Made by a program: the position numbers and the translations under genes. The notes beneath the pieces are model-generated. The model saw only the letters and a list, made by a program, of their open reading frames with translations, had not been told where the DNA came from and made no database searches. From an uncultured Dehalococcoidia bacterium (lineage in GTDB: Bacteria; Chloroflexota; Dehalococcoidia; Lucifugimonadales; UBA3495): 64,000 nucleotides of DNA. Where the stretch lies: the NCBI GenBank assembly GCA_958296225.1, contig OY282456.1, positions 3,686,523-3,750,522 on the forward strand, given 5' to 3'. This document shows, piece by piece, positions 1 through 8,233 of the stretch. The stretch's first letter is position 1; every line of letters starts with the position of its first letter.

Positions 1-957
1 CAAATCGTGCTCACCGCCGACATACCGGAAGATAATCTCAAGGCCGGCGACGTTGGCACCATCGTTCACATTTATCCCAGACACGTCGCATACGAAGTAG
101 AGTTTTTCTCGCCGGCCGGCAATACTGTTGCAGTTGCCACTGTCGAGCGGACGCAAGCCCGACCGGCTGCCCCGGCAGAGATTGAACCGCTGACGGTCCT
201 CTACAACTACGCCACCGATGGCATCGCGGTCCTTACCCTCAACAACCCGCAGCGGCGCAATGCCCTCTCGTCGCACACCCTGGCAGCATTGGAGGAATGG
301 CTCGACGAAATCGCCGCTGACCCCGCCGCCCGCGTCGTCGTCATCCGTTCCGAAGGCCCCGTTTTCAGCTCCGGCCACGACCTGAACGAGTTGGTCAACG
401 GGGATGCGGAGGACTACACCGCCGTGTTTGACGCTTGCACCCGCGTTATGGAGGCCATCCGCCTGCTGCCCAAGCCGGTCATCGCCCAGGTGCAGGGGCT
501 GGCTACCGCCGCCGGCTGCCAGCTGGTTGCCACTTGCGATATTGCCGTGGCCGCCGATACGGCCGCCTTTGCCACGCCGGGCGTCCAGATTGGCCTGTTC
601 TGCACCACGCCGGGCGTCGCCGTGGCCCGTTCCGTGATGCCCAAAAAGGCTATGGAAATGCTGCTGACGGGCAAGCCGATATCGGCTCAGGAAGCCATTG
701 CGTTCGGCCTCATCAGCCGCATCGCCCCGGCCGACGAGCTGGAAACGCAGACGATGGAACTGGCGCGGCAAATTGCGTCAGCCAGCGCGCACACGCTGGC
801 GTTGGGCAAGGCCGCTTTCTATCAGCAGGTTGAAATGAACCGCCCCGACGCTTACCACTTCGCCGGCAAAGTGATGGTGGACAACCTGCTGGCCGACGAC
901 GCGCATGAGGGCATCTCCGCCTTTCTGGAAAAGCGCCCGCCGGTGTGGACGACCTGA
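1..957 (+). CDS. DUF4926 domain fused to enoyl-CoA hydratase/isomerase (5' end outside window)
   Basis: The frame is open from base 1, and the first start inside the window is GTG at 7. About the first 55 residues match DUF4926 (IPEDNLKAGDVGTIV, then a YEVEF strand), a small SH3-like domain usually found as a free-standing protein. The rest is a crotonase-fold enoyl-CoA hydratase/isomerase with ALSSHTL, SSGHDLNEL and TAAGCQLVATCDI, closest to the ECHDC3 type. Crotonases act on CoA thioesters in the cytoplasm; the substrate here is unknown. DUF4926 normally has residues before IPEDN, so the true start is probably upstream of the window. The two domains are read in one frame with no stop, so this is a fusion rather than two genes. 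Confidence 0.8.
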   Translation, partial: QIVLTADIPEDNLKAGDVGTIVHIYPRHVAYEVEFFSPAGNTVAVATVERTQARPAAPAEIEPLTVLYNYATDGIAVLTLNNPQRRNALSSHTLAALEEWLDEIAADPAARVVVIRSEGPVFSSGHDLNELVNGDAEDYTAVFDACTRVMEAIRLLPKPVIAQVQGLATAAGCQLVATCDIAVAADTAAFATPGVQIGLFCTTPGVAVARSVMPKKAMEMLLTGKPISAQEAIAFGLISRIAPADELETQTMELARQIASASAHTLALGKAAFYQQVEMNRPDAYHFAGKVMVDNLLADDAHEGISAFLEKRPPVWTT

Positions 958-1012
958 CGACACATTCAGAGGCAGCCGCCAGGGTTGCCCCCTGTACGGA
1001 AAAGAGGTAACA

Positions 1013-1531
1013 ATGGCTCTGCAAGAGTTTATCCAACAGTCTTTCGACAACAACTGGGAATGGCTGGTGCGCTACGTGGACGGGCTGACCCAGGCCGAAA
1101 TCGAGTTCACCCCCAACGAGCAGTGCCATTCCATCGGGTTCATTGTCTGGCACTACGGGCGCGCGCTGGATATGTGGGTTCAGTCCCTGGCCAAGCAGGA
1201 GCCGCAGCTGTACGAACAGGGATGGGCGGAACGGCTGGGGTTCGCCCCGGAACCGATGAATGTCGGCTTCGGCTACTCCGTGGACGACCTGGCCGGCTGG
1301 GGCTGCCCCGACAAGGCGCTGCTCATGGAATACGCCGACGCCGCCCGCAACAACCTGCTGGAATTTCTGGCCCGGCACGACGACGCATCGCTGGTCAACA
1401 CGACGATGACCAATCGCCGGGGCGAAACCATCGCCCTGGCCGATATGTTCCGCCTGCTTATCTGGGAGGTCAACCAGCACGGCGGGCAGGCCGGCTACCT
1501 GCGCGGGATGCAGCGCGGCCTGAATCAATAA
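1013..1531 (+). CDS. DinB/DUF664 family protein
   Basis: A 172-residue protein of the DinB-like four-helix-bundle superfamily. The pattern HSIGFIVWHYGRALDMW near residue 40 and NQHGGQAGYLRGM near the C-terminus supply the spaced histidines expected of the metal-binding core. Family members include thiol-dependent S-transferases and damage-inducible proteins of unknown reaction, so no substrate is assigned. The ATG at 1013 is chosen because AAAGAGG lies about 5 bases upstream; the frame is open further upstream but overlaps the preceding gene. It lies 55 bp after the enoyl-CoA hydratase gene and may be cotranscribed with it. A strong hairpin terminator follows. Confidence 0.8.
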   Translation: MALQEFIQQSFDNNWEWLVRYVDGLTQAEIEFTPNEQCHSIGFIVWHYGRALDMWVQSLAKQEPQLYEQGWAERLGFAPEPMNVGFGYSVDDLAGWGCPDKALLMEYADAARNNLLEFLARHDDASLVNTTMTNRRGETIALADMFRLLIWEVNQHGGQAGYLRGMQRGLNQ

Positions 1532-1551
1532 ACATTGCGCTTGCGAACGGC

Positions 1552-1583
1552 GCCGGGGCGAGTAATTATTCGCCCCGGCTTTT
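1552..1583 (+). terminator. Rho-independent terminator after DinB gene
   Basis: A 10-bp perfect stem, GCCGGGGCGA with TCGCCCCGGC, encloses an 8-base loop and is followed directly by TTTT. It ends the DinB transcript just before the alcohol dehydrogenase gene. Confidence 0.75.
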
Positions 1584-1599
1584 GCAGAGAGGTATCAAA

Positions 1600-2784
1600 A
1601 TGCCCGCCAACACATTGCAGTATCGCTACAACCCCCTGCACCAGGACATCATCTGCGCCGAAACCGCCATTGACGCCCTGCCCGCCGAGCTGGACAGCCT
1701 GGGCGCCAGCCGCGCCATGATTACCTGCGGCCCCACCATCTTGTCTGCCTGCAACGTTGTCCCCCGCGTGCAGGCGGCCCTCGGCTCCCGCTACGTGGGC
1801 ACCTACTCCGGCGTCTTGCCCCACTCGCCCGTGGCGACGGTGGAGGACGGCGTGGCGATGGCCCAGGAGACGCAGCCCGACGTCTTTATCAGCGTCGGCG
1901 GCGGCAGCACCCACGACACTACCAAAGCGATAGCGACCCTGCTGGCCGAGGGCGGCGATATCCACGACTACGAAATCATCTTTGAACCGCCCGACAAAAT
2001 TACCGTGCCGCCCACCCCGTCGCCCAAGCTGCCGATCCTCAGCGTGCCGACCACCATGGGCTGCGCCGAGTTCAGTCGCGGCGGGGGCGGCATCACCGAC
2101 CACCGGCTAGGGCGCAAGCTGATTATTGCCGGCGACGGCGTAACCCACCGCGCCGTCATCCTGGACGGCCAGGCAATCGCCACCACGCCCTTGCGGATTC
2201 TGGTGTCCACGGCCATCGGCCAGCTGCGCATCGCCATTGAAACCGTCTATTCCACTGGACACAACCCCATCGGCGACGGCATGGCCTTGCACGCCATCCG
2301 CCTGCTCTTTGAGAACCTGCCCCGCTGCAAGGACGGCGACATCGATACGCTGCTGGCCACCAAGACCGCCTGCGCCATGGCGTCGCTGGCGTCCTTTGGC
2401 GGGTTGGGCCTGAACACGGCCACTTGCCACCACGTGGGCGGGCTGTACGGCGTGCCCCACGGCGAGGCCAACGCCATCCTGCTGCCCCACACTATGCGCT
2501 ACAACCTGGACGCCTGCGCCGACCGCCAGCGCCTCATCGCCGAGGCCATCGGCGTCGCCAGCGGCAGTATGACCGACGAAGAGGCCGGCCTGGCCGCCGC
2601 CGACGCCGTGGACGGCCTGTGCCGTGAGCTGGAACTGCCACGAACACTGCGGGAGGTGGGCGTACCCGAGGACGGGCTGGAATATATCGCCACGGCCACG
2701 CTGCACGACCGCAGCCTGAGCAGCAACCCCAAGCCGATTAGCGACGCCGGGCCGGTAATGGAAGTGCTGCGGGCGGCTTACTGA
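1600..2784 (+). CDS. Iron-containing alcohol dehydrogenase / maleylacetate reductase-like protein
   Basis: A 394-residue member of the iron-containing ADH family. The NAD(P)-binding signature VGGGSTHDTTKAIA is near residue 105, STPTTMG-like LSVPTTMGCAEFS near 150, and the C-terminal helical domain has TCHHVGGLYGVPHGEANAI near 275. In this family one Asp and three His bind the metal. The segment that usually reads GMDALxHAIE reads AIGQLRIAIE here (about 204-213), so the Asp and the first His are absent while the two later His remain. Maleylacetate reductases also lose the Asp, which makes that branch the nearest comparison. ATG 1600 follows GAGAGGT. Activity and substrate are uncertain. Confidence 0.8.
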   Translation: MPANTLQYRYNPLHQDIICAETAIDALPAELDSLGASRAMITCGPTILSACNVVPRVQAALGSRYVGTYSGVLPHSPVATVEDGVAMAQETQPDVFISVGGGSTHDTTKAIATLLAEGGDIHDYEIIFEPPDKITVPPTPSPKLPILSVPTTMGCAEFSRGGGGITDHRLGRKLIIAGDGVTHRAVILDGQAIATTPLRILVSTAIGQLRIAIETVYSTGHNPIGDGMALHAIRLLFENLPRCKDGDIDTLLATKTACAMASLASFGGLGLNTATCHHVGGLYGVPHGEANAILLPHTMRYNLDACADRQRLIAEAIGVASGSMTDEEAGLAAADAVDGLCRELELPRTLREVGVPEDGLEYIATATLHDRSLSSNPKPISDAGPVMEVLRAAY

Positions 2785-2804
2785 TGGCGGCGCCGGCGTC
2801 CCCC

Positions 2805-3203
2805 TTATTGTTCCGACGCGGCCAGGCTGTCCGCCGCCGTTCTGATCAGCCGCCTTAAGTGCGCAAACCCTATGGTGAGGCGGTCGCGGAGACCCCGTTC
2901 CGTAAGGTTGCCATGATAAAAGTGGTTGTGCCGCCCGCCCTGGTTGTTAGTCAGACAATCCTGTAGGTCGGCAATGGTTAGTTCGGAATTAGCGATTCGG
3001 TTGGCGGCAGCGTTGAACCGTCTGATGTTGTTGGGCGCCATATGTTCACCGGTTCCGTGTTCCGGGTCGGCGGCGCTCACGGCGTGTACGGTAGCGCCCC
3101 AGATAATTTCACCGGCGGCGTCGCGCGACTCCGGTTCGGTGTTCAGCCGCGCTGCCAGCCGGGTCAAATACTGCGCTCTGGCAAGATGCGCGGCTCTTAT
3201 CAC
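2805..3203 (-). CDS. HEPN/PaREP1-like small protein
   Basis: A 132-residue helical protein. AAGEIIWGATVHAV near residue 30 and NHFYHGNLTERGL near residue 95 resemble the HEPN/PaREP1-type fold, where a polar-histidine motif can form an RNase site. The assignment is from pattern only. Its start overlaps the stop of the preceding gene in an ATGA arrangement, so it is the last gene of a coupled four-gene set (antitoxin-like protein, broken PIN gene, HEPN-like 1, HEPN-like 2). It may be a toxin or a partner subunit of the neighbouring HEPN-like protein; no function is proven. Confidence 0.6.
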   Translation of the reverse strand: MIRAAHLARAQYLTRLAARLNTEPESRDAAGEIIWGATVHAVSAADPEHGTGEHMAPNNIRRFNAAANRIANSELTIADLQDCLTNNQGGRHNHFYHGNLTERGLRDRLTIGFAHLRRLIRTAADSLAASEQ

Positions 3204-3631
3204 TGAGACACACCTTCGCCTCTAACTTCGGCCAGCATCTCGAGCAGGGCGCGTACCGGCCCCAGGAACAGCGCGTATTCATCGGGCTGCCAGTACTGTT
3301 CCGGGTCATCCAGCTGTACTTCCAACGGCGTTTCGGCGTGTTTCAGGAACGACTCAGCCACCCCGTAATACCCCATATGACGGAGCGGCGGACAGTCAGC
3401 TCCCGGCTCCGGCCAATGGTCGAGCGTGATGCCGTCCAGCGCGCGCATCAAATCCCAAATCTGTTCGGAAGTGTGGCCGGTCTTGCGTCCCATCCGCCGC
3501 GCTGCCTCGTTCACCGCCTGCATCGCAGCTTCGTAGGCCAGCCGGGCGCCATAACGCACGTCGCCAGCGGCGATGGCCGCCTCGGCCCGGTCCAGAACCT
3601 GCTTGGCGGTTAAGGAATTATGAGCAGTCAT
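3200..3631 (-). CDS. HEPN-like helical protein
   Basis: A 143-residue protein rich in alpha helix: LDRAEAAIAAGDVRYGARLAYEAAMQAVNEAAR at the N-terminus (shown here in outline only) resembles HEPN-domain nucleotidyltransferase partners. ATG 3631 is chosen because AAGGAGAG lies about 5 bases upstream and the ATGA overlaps the stop of the broken PIN gene. Its own stop overlaps the start of the following HEPN-like gene. Two adjacent small helical proteins downstream of a PIN remnant suggest a defence or toxin-antitoxin island. The sequence before this start belongs to the disrupted PIN gene, not to this protein. Confidence 0.55.
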   Translation of the reverse strand: MTAHNSLTAKQVLDRAEAAIAAGDVRYGARLAYEAAMQAVNEAARRMGRKTGHTSEQIWDLMRALDGITLDHWPEPGADCPPLRHMGYYGVAESFLKHAETPLEVQLDDPEQYWQPDEYALFLGPVRALLEMLAEVRGEGVSQ

Positions 3632-3825
3632 TCGCTCTCTCCTTTGCCGTGGACGGCCTGTGCCGCGAGCCGGAACTGCCGCGAACGCTGCGAGCAGAAA
3701 AGACTCGCGGCTTTGCGGTATAACGTCCACATTTGGGTCGGCCAGAACGGAACGCACCAGCCCGGCTGCTTCGGCGCACCAGTGCGGGCAATCCAGAACG
3801 CAGTATCGGCGAAAACAGGAGTCAC
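3628..3825 (-). pseudogene. PIN-domain toxin remnant (internal deletion and frameshift)
   Basis: The reading frame opens with MTPVFADTAFWIA, the classic first strand and first acidic residue of a PIN-domain RNase. It then loses similarity. A shifted frame contains AGLVRSVLADPNVDVIPQ and SRESFLLA, which match the middle of PIN proteins. Most of the domain, including later acidic residues and the SLTDC region, is missing. The original boundaries survive: the start overlaps the antitoxin-like gene by ATGA and the stop overlaps the HEPN-like gene by ATGA. This is a decayed toxin inside an otherwise intact operon. Confidence 0.65.
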
Positions 3826-4250
3826 TCCGCATCCTCGATACCATAAATATAATAGTCATGCCGGTGGGAAAGGTCGGTGGGCAGTTTGCCCCGTTCCTGC
3901 TCCGGCACATTGGCGGCGATTTCATCCATCACTTCCCAAATGGAGCGGCGGTTCGGGTTGGGCGGCGGCTTTGCCATCATCAGCAAACAGCTGTGGCCCC
4001 CGGTGATGCGCTGCAGCGCGCCGTCCGGCGCAAATTCGCCTTGCCCGCGCACCCACAGGCGCATTGTGTCATGCTGGCGCAACGCATCCGTAACCGTGCT
4101 TTCCCATTCCTTGTCGAAGTTGATCGGGATGCAGGCGCTTTTGTCGATTTGGATGTGACATTCCTGCCGGCGAACATCTACCTGGAGCATCTCTCCTTTC
4201 ACGCCAATGTCGCCGGCTCCGAAATGTCTGATTTGCTGCTGGCCGTCCAC
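3822..4250 (-). CDS. Antitoxin-like protein of a PIN module
   Basis: A 142-residue protein whose C-terminus reads IWEVMDEIAANVPEQERGKLPTD and then HDYYIYG (abridged), a tail typical of small antitoxins encoded just before PIN toxins in cyanobacteria and Chloroflexota. The N-terminal half (HIQIDKSACIPINF) may form the promoter-binding or dimer part. ATG 4250 has no strong ribosome binding site, and an internal Met at about residue 21 is an alternative start. The stop overlaps the start of the broken PIN gene, as expected for antitoxin-toxin coupling. With the toxin destroyed, it may be free-standing or partner the downstream HEPN-like proteins. Confidence 0.55.
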   Translation of the reverse strand: MDGQQQIRHFGAGDIGVKGEMLQVDVRRQECHIQIDKSACIPINFDKEWESTVTDALRQHDTMRLWVRGQGEFAPDGALQRITGGHSCLLMMAKPPPNPNRRSIWEVMDEIAANVPEQERGKLPTDLSHRHDYYIYGIEDAE

Positions 4251-4295
4251 AGGTGAACCTCCATTCGCTTGATGATAATGCCGGGCATTGCCAGC

Positions 4296-6236
4296 TTACA
4301 AGTTTTCAATCTCCACCGGCGCCACCGCATCGGCCAGCGCAAACCCGAACACCCGCGAGTAGAAGTACGCCTCGGCCTCCAGCGCGCGCTTGATATTTCC
4401 GGCGCGGCGGAAGCCGTGCTGCTCGCCGGCAAAGGGCAAATAGGCGCAGGGGATGCCTTTGCCGCGCACGGCGTCGTACATCAGCTCCGCCTGGTTGGGC
4501 GGCACAATCCGGTCCTCCAGCCCTTGCAGCAGGATGATGGGGCAGGACAGCCGGTTGGTGTGGTTGATTGGCGAGCGGCGGCGGTAGGTGTCGGCGCCCT
4601 CCGGGTAAGGGGCCACCAGCCGGTCCAGGTAGCGGGACTCGAACTTGTGCGTATCTGATGCCAGCGCTTCCAGGTCGGATATGCCGTAGTAGCTGGCGCC
4701 GGCGGCGAATATGTTGCGAAAGGTCAGCGCGGCCAGCGTGGTGTACCCCCCCGCGCTGCCGCCCCGGATGGCCAGCCGCCGGCCGTCGGCCAGACCCTGA
4801 TGCACCAGATACAGGGCTGCGTTGGCGCAATCGTCCACATCCACGACGCCCCAGTTCCCCTTGAGCAGCTGCCGGTAGGCCCGCCCGTAGCCCACACTGC
4901 CCCCGTAGTTAACATCCACCACGGCAAAACCCCGGCTGGTCCAAAACTGGATGGACAGATCCAGCGCGCCGGAAGCCGCCCCCGTCGGCCCGCCGTGGCT
5001 CAGCGCCAGCAGCGGCGGCAGCTCGCCCGCCGGCGCGCGGTAGGCCGGATTGCGCGGCGCATAGTAGAGAGCGTAGGCCGGCCGGCCTTCGTTGGAGGGA
5101 AACTCGACGGTTTCCGCCGGCGATATGTAGCCGGCGTTAACATTCGTAGTTGACGACATCCGCAGGGTATCCCAATAGCCGGTGTTCAAATTGACCCGCA
5201 GCAGCGACAACGGACGACGGGCATCGCCCGCCAGGGCCACCGCCGTAATCCCCGTTACGGCCAAATCGCCGCGCCCCATTTCGCCGGCCGGCACGTCCAG
5301 CGGGGTCAGCACGCCAGCGTCCGGGTCAAGCAGGTTCAGCGACCACGCGCCCCGGCGGTTCACCGCGCATACGATGCGCCCGTCGCCGGCAAAGCCGTAG
5401 GTATGCGAGGCGAAAACCCACTGCGGCCGGCCATACTCGGCGGCGTCGGGGTAGAGCGGCTGCGGCGCGCCGGCATCGTTGCGATACAGGTTCCACCAGC
5501 CGGATGCGTCGGACACATAATGCAGGATGCCGTCGGGCGACCATTCCGGCTGATACACGGACACGTTGTCACCGCCGGCCGCGAGGACAGCCGCGCCCAG
5601 CGTCCCGTCCGCCAGCACGGGCGCCGTCCACAAGTGCGTCCCGTCCCAGGGCATATTGGGGTGATTCCAGGACAGCCAGGCCAGCGTTGCCCCGTCGGGG
5701 CTCAATCGCGGCGCGGACACGAAATCCCAGCCGGCGGCCAGCGTCGTTTGCCGGCCAATCCCGTCGGCGGGGACGGCGGCGATGGCGTTAACGATGTTAT
5801 CCGGGTCGGCATGGTCTTCCCGCACGCAGATGAGGCGGTTGCGCGCGCGGTCAAGCACGGCGTCGGCGTAACGCAGGGGCGCCGGCGGCGTGATGGCCAA
5901 CGGCGTATCCCCCGCCTGCTGGCGGTAAATGCGCTGGTCGTCAAAATTGGAGAACCACACCGTGCCGCCCTCGGCCAGCCACGCCCCGCCGCCGTATTCG
6001 TGGACACGGGTGCGGGCGTTGAACGGCGGCGGGTTGACATCGGACACGTCGCCGCGGGGAGTGCAGCGGACGATAACGTTACGCCCGCCCTCCGCGGGCC
6101 GCGCCTCCGTCCACAGAATGGCATCCCCGTCAATGGCGACGCTGCTGATGGTGATAGACTCGGCGACGATGGCATCGGCGGTAATTGGCGAACGCCAGGA
6201 ACCGTAAGGCGCGATAGTGGGGTTAGCAGTAGTCAA
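4296..6236 (-). CDS. S9 family prolyl oligopeptidase / acylaminoacyl peptidase
   Basis: A cytoplasmic serine peptidase of about 646 residues: an N-terminal beta-propeller (SPDGATLAWLSWNHPNMPWD and related blades) followed by an alpha/beta-hydrolase domain. The catalytic Ser is in RGGSAGGYTT (about residue 494), the Asp in LQGLEDRIVPP (about 575) and the His in GEQHGF (about 607). Family members cleave short or acylated peptides. The start is taken as TTG 6236, giving MTTANPTIAPYGSW, because GGAG lies about 9 bases upstream and homologues begin shortly before PYGSW. An ATG at 6287 would add 17 residues but has no ribosome binding site. Confidence 0.88.
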   Translation of the reverse strand: MTTANPTIAPYGSWRSPITADAIVAESITISSVAIDGDAILWTEARPAEGGRNVIVRCTPRGDVSDVNPPPFNARTRVHEYGGGAWLAEGGTVWFSNFDDQRIYRQQAGDTPLAITPPAPLRYADAVLDRARNRLICVREDHADPDNIVNAIAAVPADGIGRQTTLAAGWDFVSAPRLSPDGATLAWLSWNHPNMPWDGTHLWTAPVLADGTLGAAVLAAGGDNVSVYQPEWSPDGILHYVSDASGWWNLYRNDAGAPQPLYPDAAEYGRPQWVFASHTYGFAGDGRIVCAVNRRGAWSLNLLDPDAGVLTPLDVPAGEMGRGDLAVTGITAVALAGDARRPLSLLRVNLNTGYWDTLRMSSTTNVNAGYISPAETVEFPSNEGRPAYALYYAPRNPAYRAPAGELPPLLALSHGGPTGAASGALDLSIQFWTSRGFAVVDVNYGGSVGYGRAYRQLLKGNWGVVDVDDCANAALYLVHQGLADGRRLAIRGGSAGGYTTLAALTFRNIFAAGASYYGISDLEALASDTHKFESRYLDRLVAPYPEGADTYRRRSPINHTNRLSCPIILLQGLEDRIVPPNQAELMYDAVRGKGIPCAYLPFAGEQHGFRRAGNIKRALEAEAYFYSRVFGFALADAVAPVEIENL

Positions 6237-6308
6237 GGTGGAATCTCCGGCAGCGAATGCCTCGTGAATGTCAGGACAGCCTGACATTTGGTGAGTTTAG
6301 GGAATCCG

Positions 6309-6372
6309 GTAAAGCGCCATCAGCAAAATCCGGTCTATCCGGCGCCTCCCGGTAAATTCTTAACTCCCGGCC
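6309..6372. repeat. Dispersed repeat containing ATCAGCAAAATCCGGTCTAT
   Basis: The core also occurs near 41017 and 63177, and in inverted form near 14397-14440, always between genes. It shows no coding signal. It lies between the S9 peptidase start and the GlcG-like gene end. Confidence 0.6.
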
Positions 6373-6474
6373 TTGACTTTGAAAAGCCTTGCCCAACTAC
6401 CGGGACGGATTTTCAAACCCGCCCCGGTCACCTTGCCCGCAACGCCGGGGCAACGCCCACCCCGGCGGATGCGC

Positions 6475-6894
6475 TTACCGGCTGGCGCTGGCCCCGGCCA
6501 GACGGCCAATGCCGGCCCGGGAGCAATCCTCATCCTCCTGGGCCGTGCCGCCGCTGCCGCCGACGGCCCCAATCAGCTCTCCGTCAATATAGATGGGCAG
6601 GGCGCCCTGGCCGGGCACAAACTCCCCGCGTTCCACTTCCATCACCGCGCGCATAATCGGCGTCGTGGAGCGCTCGGTCAGGTCGCCGCTCGGCTCGCCA
6701 AAGCAGGCCGCCGCCCGCGCCTTGCCGCGCGAAACGTAGGGCGTGCGCCACGCCGAGCCGTCCATCTTGCACATCGTAATCAGGTCGCCGCGCGCGTCCA
6801 CGACGGAGAAGCTGAACGCCTTGCCCAGCTCCAGGGCCGCCGCTTTGGCGCCGCCCAGCACGAGTTCCGCCTGTTCCAGTGTAATGTTCGGCAT
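6475..6894 (-). CDS. GlcG/HbpS (DUF336) heme-binding family protein
   Basis: A 139-residue protein of the GlcG/HbpS family. MPNITLEQAELVL opens it, followed by SFSVVDARGDLITMCKMDG, RGKARAAACFGEPS and the glycine-rich ELIGAVGGSGG near the C-terminus. Members bind heme or cobalamin, or are encoded in glycolate and aromatic degradation operons; their reaction is mostly unknown. ATG 6894 is chosen because AAGGAG lies 9 bases upstream; an ATG seven codons earlier lies before that site. The gene is divergent from the small membrane protein and LLM oxidoreductase genes. Confidence 0.85.
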   Translation of the reverse strand: MPNITLEQAELVLGGAKAAALELGKAFSFSVVDARGDLITMCKMDGSAWRTPYVSRGKARAAACFGEPSGDLTERSTTPIMRAVMEVERGEFVPGQGALPIYIDGELIGAVGGSGGTAQEDEDCSRAGIGRLAGASASR

Positions 6895-7021
6895 CGTTAA
6901 AATCTCCTTGACCAATGGTCGGACTGATTCGGGTTGAGGGCGTCAAGCCGCCTGCGCTATTATAGCAGGCGGACGGCTCCCCGCCGGGTAAGACGCCGCC
7001 AGAGGAGGCAGTCAACGCACT

Positions 7022-7147
7022 ATGCCCGGATGTTTTGGCTCTTTTAACAAAGGCTGCGGTTGCACCCTCGGCGTAATTGCCGGGCTGGTCATCGCCGCCG
7101 TCATTATCGGTCTGCTTTTTGGCAGCTGTAACGTTGCCCTTGGCTGA
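7022..7147 (+). CDS. Small single-pass membrane protein (41 aa)
   Basis: ATG 7022 to TGA 7147 encodes 41 residues. A short Gly/Cys-rich head (MPGCFGSFNKGCGCTLG) precedes one hydrophobic helix (VIAGLVIAAVIIGLLFG). AGAGGAGG lies about 13 bases before the ATG, a little far but convincing. It lies 44 bp upstream of the LLM oxidoreductase gene on the same strand and may share its transcript. Four Cys in 41 residues could bind metal or form disulfides. No family is recognised. Confidence 0.55.
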   Translation: MPGCFGSFNKGCGCTLGVIAGLVIAAVIIGLLFGSCNVALG

Positions 7148-7191
7148 CCCCTTTCGCCGGTACTTTCAAGGGTACTTTCAGGAGCGCCGCA

Positions 7192-8136
7192 ATGCAATTC
7201 GGATTCTACCTGCCCAACCACGGCCCGAACGCCCAGCCCGGCCCGCTGGCCCAAATCGCCCAAGCCGGCGACCGCCTCGGCTTCTACTGCATGGTCGCCG
7301 GCGACCACGTGCTCGTGCCTGACCGCATTGATTCGCCATATCCCTACACCGTCGGCGGCGAGTTCCCCACCGGCGAGAGCGGCGAGTACTTCGAGCAACT
7401 GACCCTGCTGACCTACCTGGCCGGCGTTACCGAAAACATCCGCATAGTGCCCAGCGTGATGATTGTGCCCTACCGCCCGCCCATCCTGGCCGCCAAGATT
7501 CTGGCGACGCTGGACGTGCTGTCGCAGGGCCGCCTGATTCTCGGCGTCGGCGTGGGCTGGATGGAAGAGGAGTTCGAGGCGCTGAGCGCGCCCCCCTTCG
7601 CCGCGCGCGGCGCCGTTACCGACGAATACCTGCGCGCCTACAAAGAGCTGTGGACCAGCCCCAACCCGGAGTTCGACGGCCAGTACGTCCGGTTCTCCGG
7701 CATCCGGTTCCTGCCCCAGCCGGTGCAAAAGCCGCACCCGCCCATCTGGGTCGGCGGCCAGAGCCGGCCGGCCATCCGCCGCGCCGCCACCATCGGCGAC
7801 GGCTGGCATCCCGTAGGAACCATCCCGGCGGCCACGCTGGAGCCGGAGGAACTGGCCGGCGACCTGGCAACGCTCAACCGCTTCGCCGCGCAGGCCGGCC
7901 GCGACCCGGCCGCAATCCAGGTCTCCATGAAAGCCCCCCTCTACGACCCGGCTGCCATGCAAACCGGCCCCCGCCGCCGGTTCTCCGGCTCCGCCGACGC
8001 CATTCTGGAGGATGTGCATACCTACTCCGAAACGGGCGTCTCCCACATCATCTTTGACATTCGGGGCAATGACTTGAACCGGACGCTGGAGCGGCTGGAC
8101 TGGTTCGCCGGCGATGTAATGCGATACGCTGAATAA
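7192..8136 (+). CDS. LLM-class F420/flavin-dependent oxidoreductase
   Basis: A 314-residue luciferase-like monooxygenase family protein. It starts MQFGFYLPNHGP and has GDHVLVPDRI near residue 40, the SQGRLILGVGVGWMEEEF signature near 105, and HPPIWVGGQSRPAIRRAA near 180. This subfamily (TIGR03619 type) generally uses coenzyme F420 or FMN to oxidise or reduce small organic substrates. The substrate is not predictable. AGGAG is 8 bases before the ATG. It is separated by about 100 bp from the carboxymuconolactone decarboxylase family gene. Confidence 0.88.
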   Translation: MQFGFYLPNHGPNAQPGPLAQIAQAGDRLGFYCMVAGDHVLVPDRIDSPYPYTVGGEFPTGESGEYFEQLTLLTYLAGVTENIRIVPSVMIVPYRPPILAAKILATLDVLSQGRLILGVGVGWMEEEFEALSAPPFAARGAVTDEYLRAYKELWTSPNPEFDGQYVRFSGIRFLPQPVQKPHPPIWVGGQSRPAIRRAATIGDGWHPVGTIPAATLEPEELAGDLATLNRFAAQAGRDPAAIQVSMKAPLYDPAAMQTGPRRRFSGSADAILEDVHTYSETGVSHIIFDIRGNDLNRTLERLDWFAGDVMRYAE

Positions 8137-8233
8137 CGCGGCCGGCTGGCAAGGGAACCGGTCGCCGGCGCTGTGCTATAATCTGCCCAGACCAGCCAGC
8201 CGCCACCTTACCTGACCTGAGGAGGACACTGCT

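Noticed and set aside
713..1528. Long minus-strand open frame opposite the enoyl-CoA hydratase and DinB genes
   Set aside because: It overlaps two well-supported genes, has no family features, and is a by-product of high-GC codon use. Many similar antisense frames in the window were left out.
6288..6656. Open frames on the plus strand before the GlcG-like gene
   Set aside because: They are Pro/Arg-rich with no ribosome binding site, overlap a real gene and contain a dispersed repeat.
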